Source of the DNA: an uncultured Clostridium sp.
GTDB taxonomy: Bacteria > Bacillota > Clostridia > Clostridiales > Clostridiaceae
Direction of reading: 5' to 3'
Assembly (NCBI GenBank): GCA_900548455.1
Contig: URKQ01000009.1
Span: forward strand, 1 to 64,000
DNA length: 64,000 nucleotides
The notes below the pieces were generated by a model. It was not told where the DNA came from. It searched no databases and worked only from the letters and a program-made list of their open reading frames with translations. Shown here piece after piece: positions 62,130-64,000 of the stretch (the stretch's first letter is position 1; every line of letters starts with the position of its first letter). The position numbers and the translations under genes are program-made.

Positions 62130-63854
62130 TTACTTATCCTCCTTAATTTTTTCATATAATAAATTACTGTTTAAAAATCCAGCTAAAATCATATCTTCAT
62201 CAATTTTATCTTCAACACTATAACCTGTAATCATGGAATATAAATTTTTAAATCTATAATCATAATCCTGAATATCATAGTTATACTTTTTATAAAGTGC
62301 TTTTATCTTTTCTTTGATAAACTTATCATTTTTAGCATTAATAAATGGATTAGCAAGGGATAATGGTTTCTTTTTACCCTTACTTTTAGAAATAAAATAT
62401 CCTACAATTTGACCTACTGCAAAGAAATACTCCTTATCATTTTCAATGGAACTGGTAGTTTTTTCACTAATTTTTTCTCTTAGATTATTCTTTACGCCCA
62501 TAATAATATCTGCCACATTATCGCCTTCCTTCATATAAAAATATTCTATAAATGAAATCCTCATATTATACTGATCCATAGCTTTATTTAAGTTTCCATT
62601 AACAATAGAATTTTTCACAATACTCAATGTTATCTTATCTAACACACTGGAAATATTATTTTCTTTATTTTTATATAACCAATCAAATATAGCTTTTCTA
62701 GAAATAAGCAGATTGCTTTTTATTACATTATCTTTTAACCTTATATCCTTAGGCTCTGAAAAATAGTTACCCTTTAAAAACTTCATAAAAAGCACTTCAT
62801 TTAATAAATCTTCTAGTTTATCTCGTGTTTTATAAGAAACATTATAATCAATCTTTAACTTTTCATAATTTCCATTCAATACATTTTTGCAATGAAATGG
62901 TTTTGAAAGTTCACTTCTATAATTAGTAATCACATCATAATCATGAATTTCTACTTCCATCCCTTTTTTAAGTCGCAAAAAAACACCTGTAAAATTATCC
63001 TTAGGTTTCTCATACAAGCCATCCTCATCAATATATAAATTAAGTTTTCCTGAAGCTACTTGGTTACTACAGTAATCAAAAAACTTTTTCTGTAGCATAA
63101 CATCTTCTAGATTAAGCAAATATGGAACCCTAGTTTTTCTAGTTTTATTTTCTAAATAAGGTTTCTTACTATTTAACCCCATGTTATTACTTGGTAATCC
63201 ATAAATCTCATCAAACACTTTTTTATTATAATCATTGTTATTGTATATATTAGGAATAAAGTATCTCAATCCTTCATTTTTGTATTGTTTTTCATAACAT
63301 TCTGAATCATAAAAAAATATCTTCAAAAAGTCTTTACCACTCTTCGTTTCTATTAAATTAAAGATGCTATTTTTAATCCATTCTCTAATAGAATTTAATT
63401 TTTCTATATCAACTTCTCCTATTTCCTTCTCAACTGAATTATATAACTCTTCATTCTTTTTATATTTTATATTTCTAGGATCTGCTAGAGTATCATAGAA
63501 TTTATCAATAATATCATAAGTTAACTTTCCATTTCCTAAAGAATCCTTTTTTATAATAAATGAAAGATAGTTATTGCCTTGAATAACCTTACCTGAAGAA
63601 GATAGGATCGCTTTGTTCATTGATATTAATTTACTGTAATAATCTGCATAACATAAAAATTTTCTGTAGTCGCTACCGCTCTTTAAAGGATCATCATCCT
63701 TAATTTCTAACACTTCTTTTTCTAAAATGCAGTTATTCTTATCAATCTTAACAATTACATATGTTCCATCATCTAGTGTGTAGTTATCAATAATTATTTT
63801 ATCTCCTTTATCACTATAGATTTTTTTGAATGTATCTAAAACCTGTGAAAGCAT
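62130..63854 (-). CDS. cas8b: Cascade large subunit Cas8b
   Basis: A 574-residue protein in the position of the large subunit between cas6 and cas7. The N-terminus (MLSQVLDTFKKIYSDKGDKI) and the Lys-, Asp- and Asn-rich composition match clostridial Cas8b (Csh1/Cst1-like). There is no recognisable zinc cluster. It recognises the PAM and starts unwinding of target DNA. GGGAGGTG precedes the ATG. Identity rests mainly on operon position and length, because this subunit evolves fast. Confidence 0.85.
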   Translation of the reverse strand: MLSQVLDTFKKIYSDKGDKIIIDNYTLDDGTYVIVKIDKNNCILEKEVLEIKDDDPLKSGSDYRKFLCYADYYSKLISMNKAILSSSGKVIQGNNYLSFIIKKDSLGNGKLTYDIIDKFYDTLADPRNIKYKKNEELYNSVEKEIGEVDIEKLNSIREWIKNSIFNLIETKSGKDFLKIFFYDSECYEKQYKNEGLRYFIPNIYNNNDYNKKVFDEIYGLPSNNMGLNSKKPYLENKTRKTRVPYLLNLEDVMLQKKFFDYCSNQVASGKLNLYIDEDGLYEKPKDNFTGVFLRLKKGMEVEIHDYDVITNYRSELSKPFHCKNVLNGNYEKLKIDYNVSYKTRDKLEDLLNEVLFMKFLKGNYFSEPKDIRLKDNVIKSNLLISRKAIFDWLYKNKENNISSVLDKITLSIVKNSIVNGNLNKAMDQYNMRISFIEYFYMKEGDNVADIIMGVKNNLREKISEKTTSSIENDKEYFFAVGQIVGYFISKSKGKKKPLSLANPFINAKNDKFIKEKIKALYKKYNYDIQDYDYRFKNLYSMITGYSVEDKIDEDMILAGFLNSNLLYEKIKEDK

Positions 63855-63869
63855 CTTTTCACCTCCCTT

Positions 63870-64000
63870 TTACAACCATTTAAAATTTACAAATCCCAAT
63901 CCCCTGCTATTCATTTCCAAAACACCTGTACCTAAACACATATAGGCTAGTTTTTGAGAAATTTCATCATCATCAATATAAATATTAAGTTTATCCCCTA
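63870..64000 (-). CDS. cas6: Cas6 crRNA endonuclease, C-terminal part
   Basis: The last 42 codons of a gene that continues past the window edge. The translation ends with GTGVLEMNSRGLGFVNFKWL, which carries the glycine-rich loop near the end of Cas6 proteins. Its stop lies 15 bases before the cas8b start, as expected for cas6-cas8b in type I-B. It cuts the pre-crRNA within repeats. Confidence 0.85.
   Translation of the reverse strand, partial: GDKLNIYIDDDEISQKLAYMCLGTGVLEMNSRGLGFVNFKWL

Noticed and set aside
61819..62223. Plus-strand frame of 134 codons
   Set aside because: Antisense to the cas7-cas8b junction; no start site support.

Overview
The window is AT-rich (roughly 30% GC by eye), with strong GGAGG-type ribosome binding sites, short intergenic hairpin terminators and many Firmicutes-type proteins (BceRS/BceAB-like module, CWB2 surface protein, type I-B Cas proteins). 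It looks like chromosome of a Clostridium sensu stricto species; the species cannot be fixed from the sequence alone. Most genes are on the minus strand. There are no rRNA or tRNA genes, no intact insertion sequences and no phage genes.

Layout. 1-5.3 kb: a structured dispersed repeat, a membrane-anchored S41-like peptidase, a GH20 hexosaminidase, and a plus-strand pair bcp-yaaA (peroxide defence). 5.3-12.1 kb: aspartate 4-decarboxylase, then an ABC-2 exporter (ATPase plus two permeases) behind a NarL-type two-component system. 12.3-23.6 kb: small unknown proteins, a 51-residue zinc-ribbon protein, a stand-alone protein resembling a class III nucleotidyl cyclase, two MerR regulators next to a divergent MATE pump, two exported proteins, a decayed surface-protein gene and an SDR oxidoreductase. 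23.6-26.7 kb: a BtuFCD-type importer under a cobalamin riboswitch. 26.8-31.3 kb: a Bce-type peptide-antibiotic sensing/export module. 31.4-38.6 kb: a VanX-like dipeptidase, small membrane proteins, and a MacB-like ABC/FtsX pair with a divergent TetR gene and a likely operator over its promoter. 38.8-41.8 kb: a WYL-domain regulator with two unknown genes. 42-46.4 kb: VanZ-like protein, CGGC protein and a second B12-riboswitch-controlled importer. 46.5-50 kb: TPP riboswitch and thiC, then an M3 oligopeptidase.

50.5-64 kb is a type I-B CRISPR-Cas locus. The operon reads cas6 (cut by the window edge), cas8b, cas7, cas5, cas3, cas4, cas1, cas2 on the minus strand. It is followed by a terminator, a leader with its own promoter, and a 70-repeat array transcribed in the same direction. 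The distal end of the array is degenerate and holds four copies of a ~185-bp element, each sitting exactly between two CRISPR repeats where a 34-38 nt spacer should be. This is the most unusual structure in the window.

A second unusual item is a multi-hairpin dispersed repeat of about 158 bp (three copies; one internally deleted, one bracketed by a perfect 33-bp direct repeat).

The general picture is of sensing and export systems for antimicrobial compounds, vitamin acquisition (two B12 importers, thiamin synthesis), surface proteins, and adaptive immunity.
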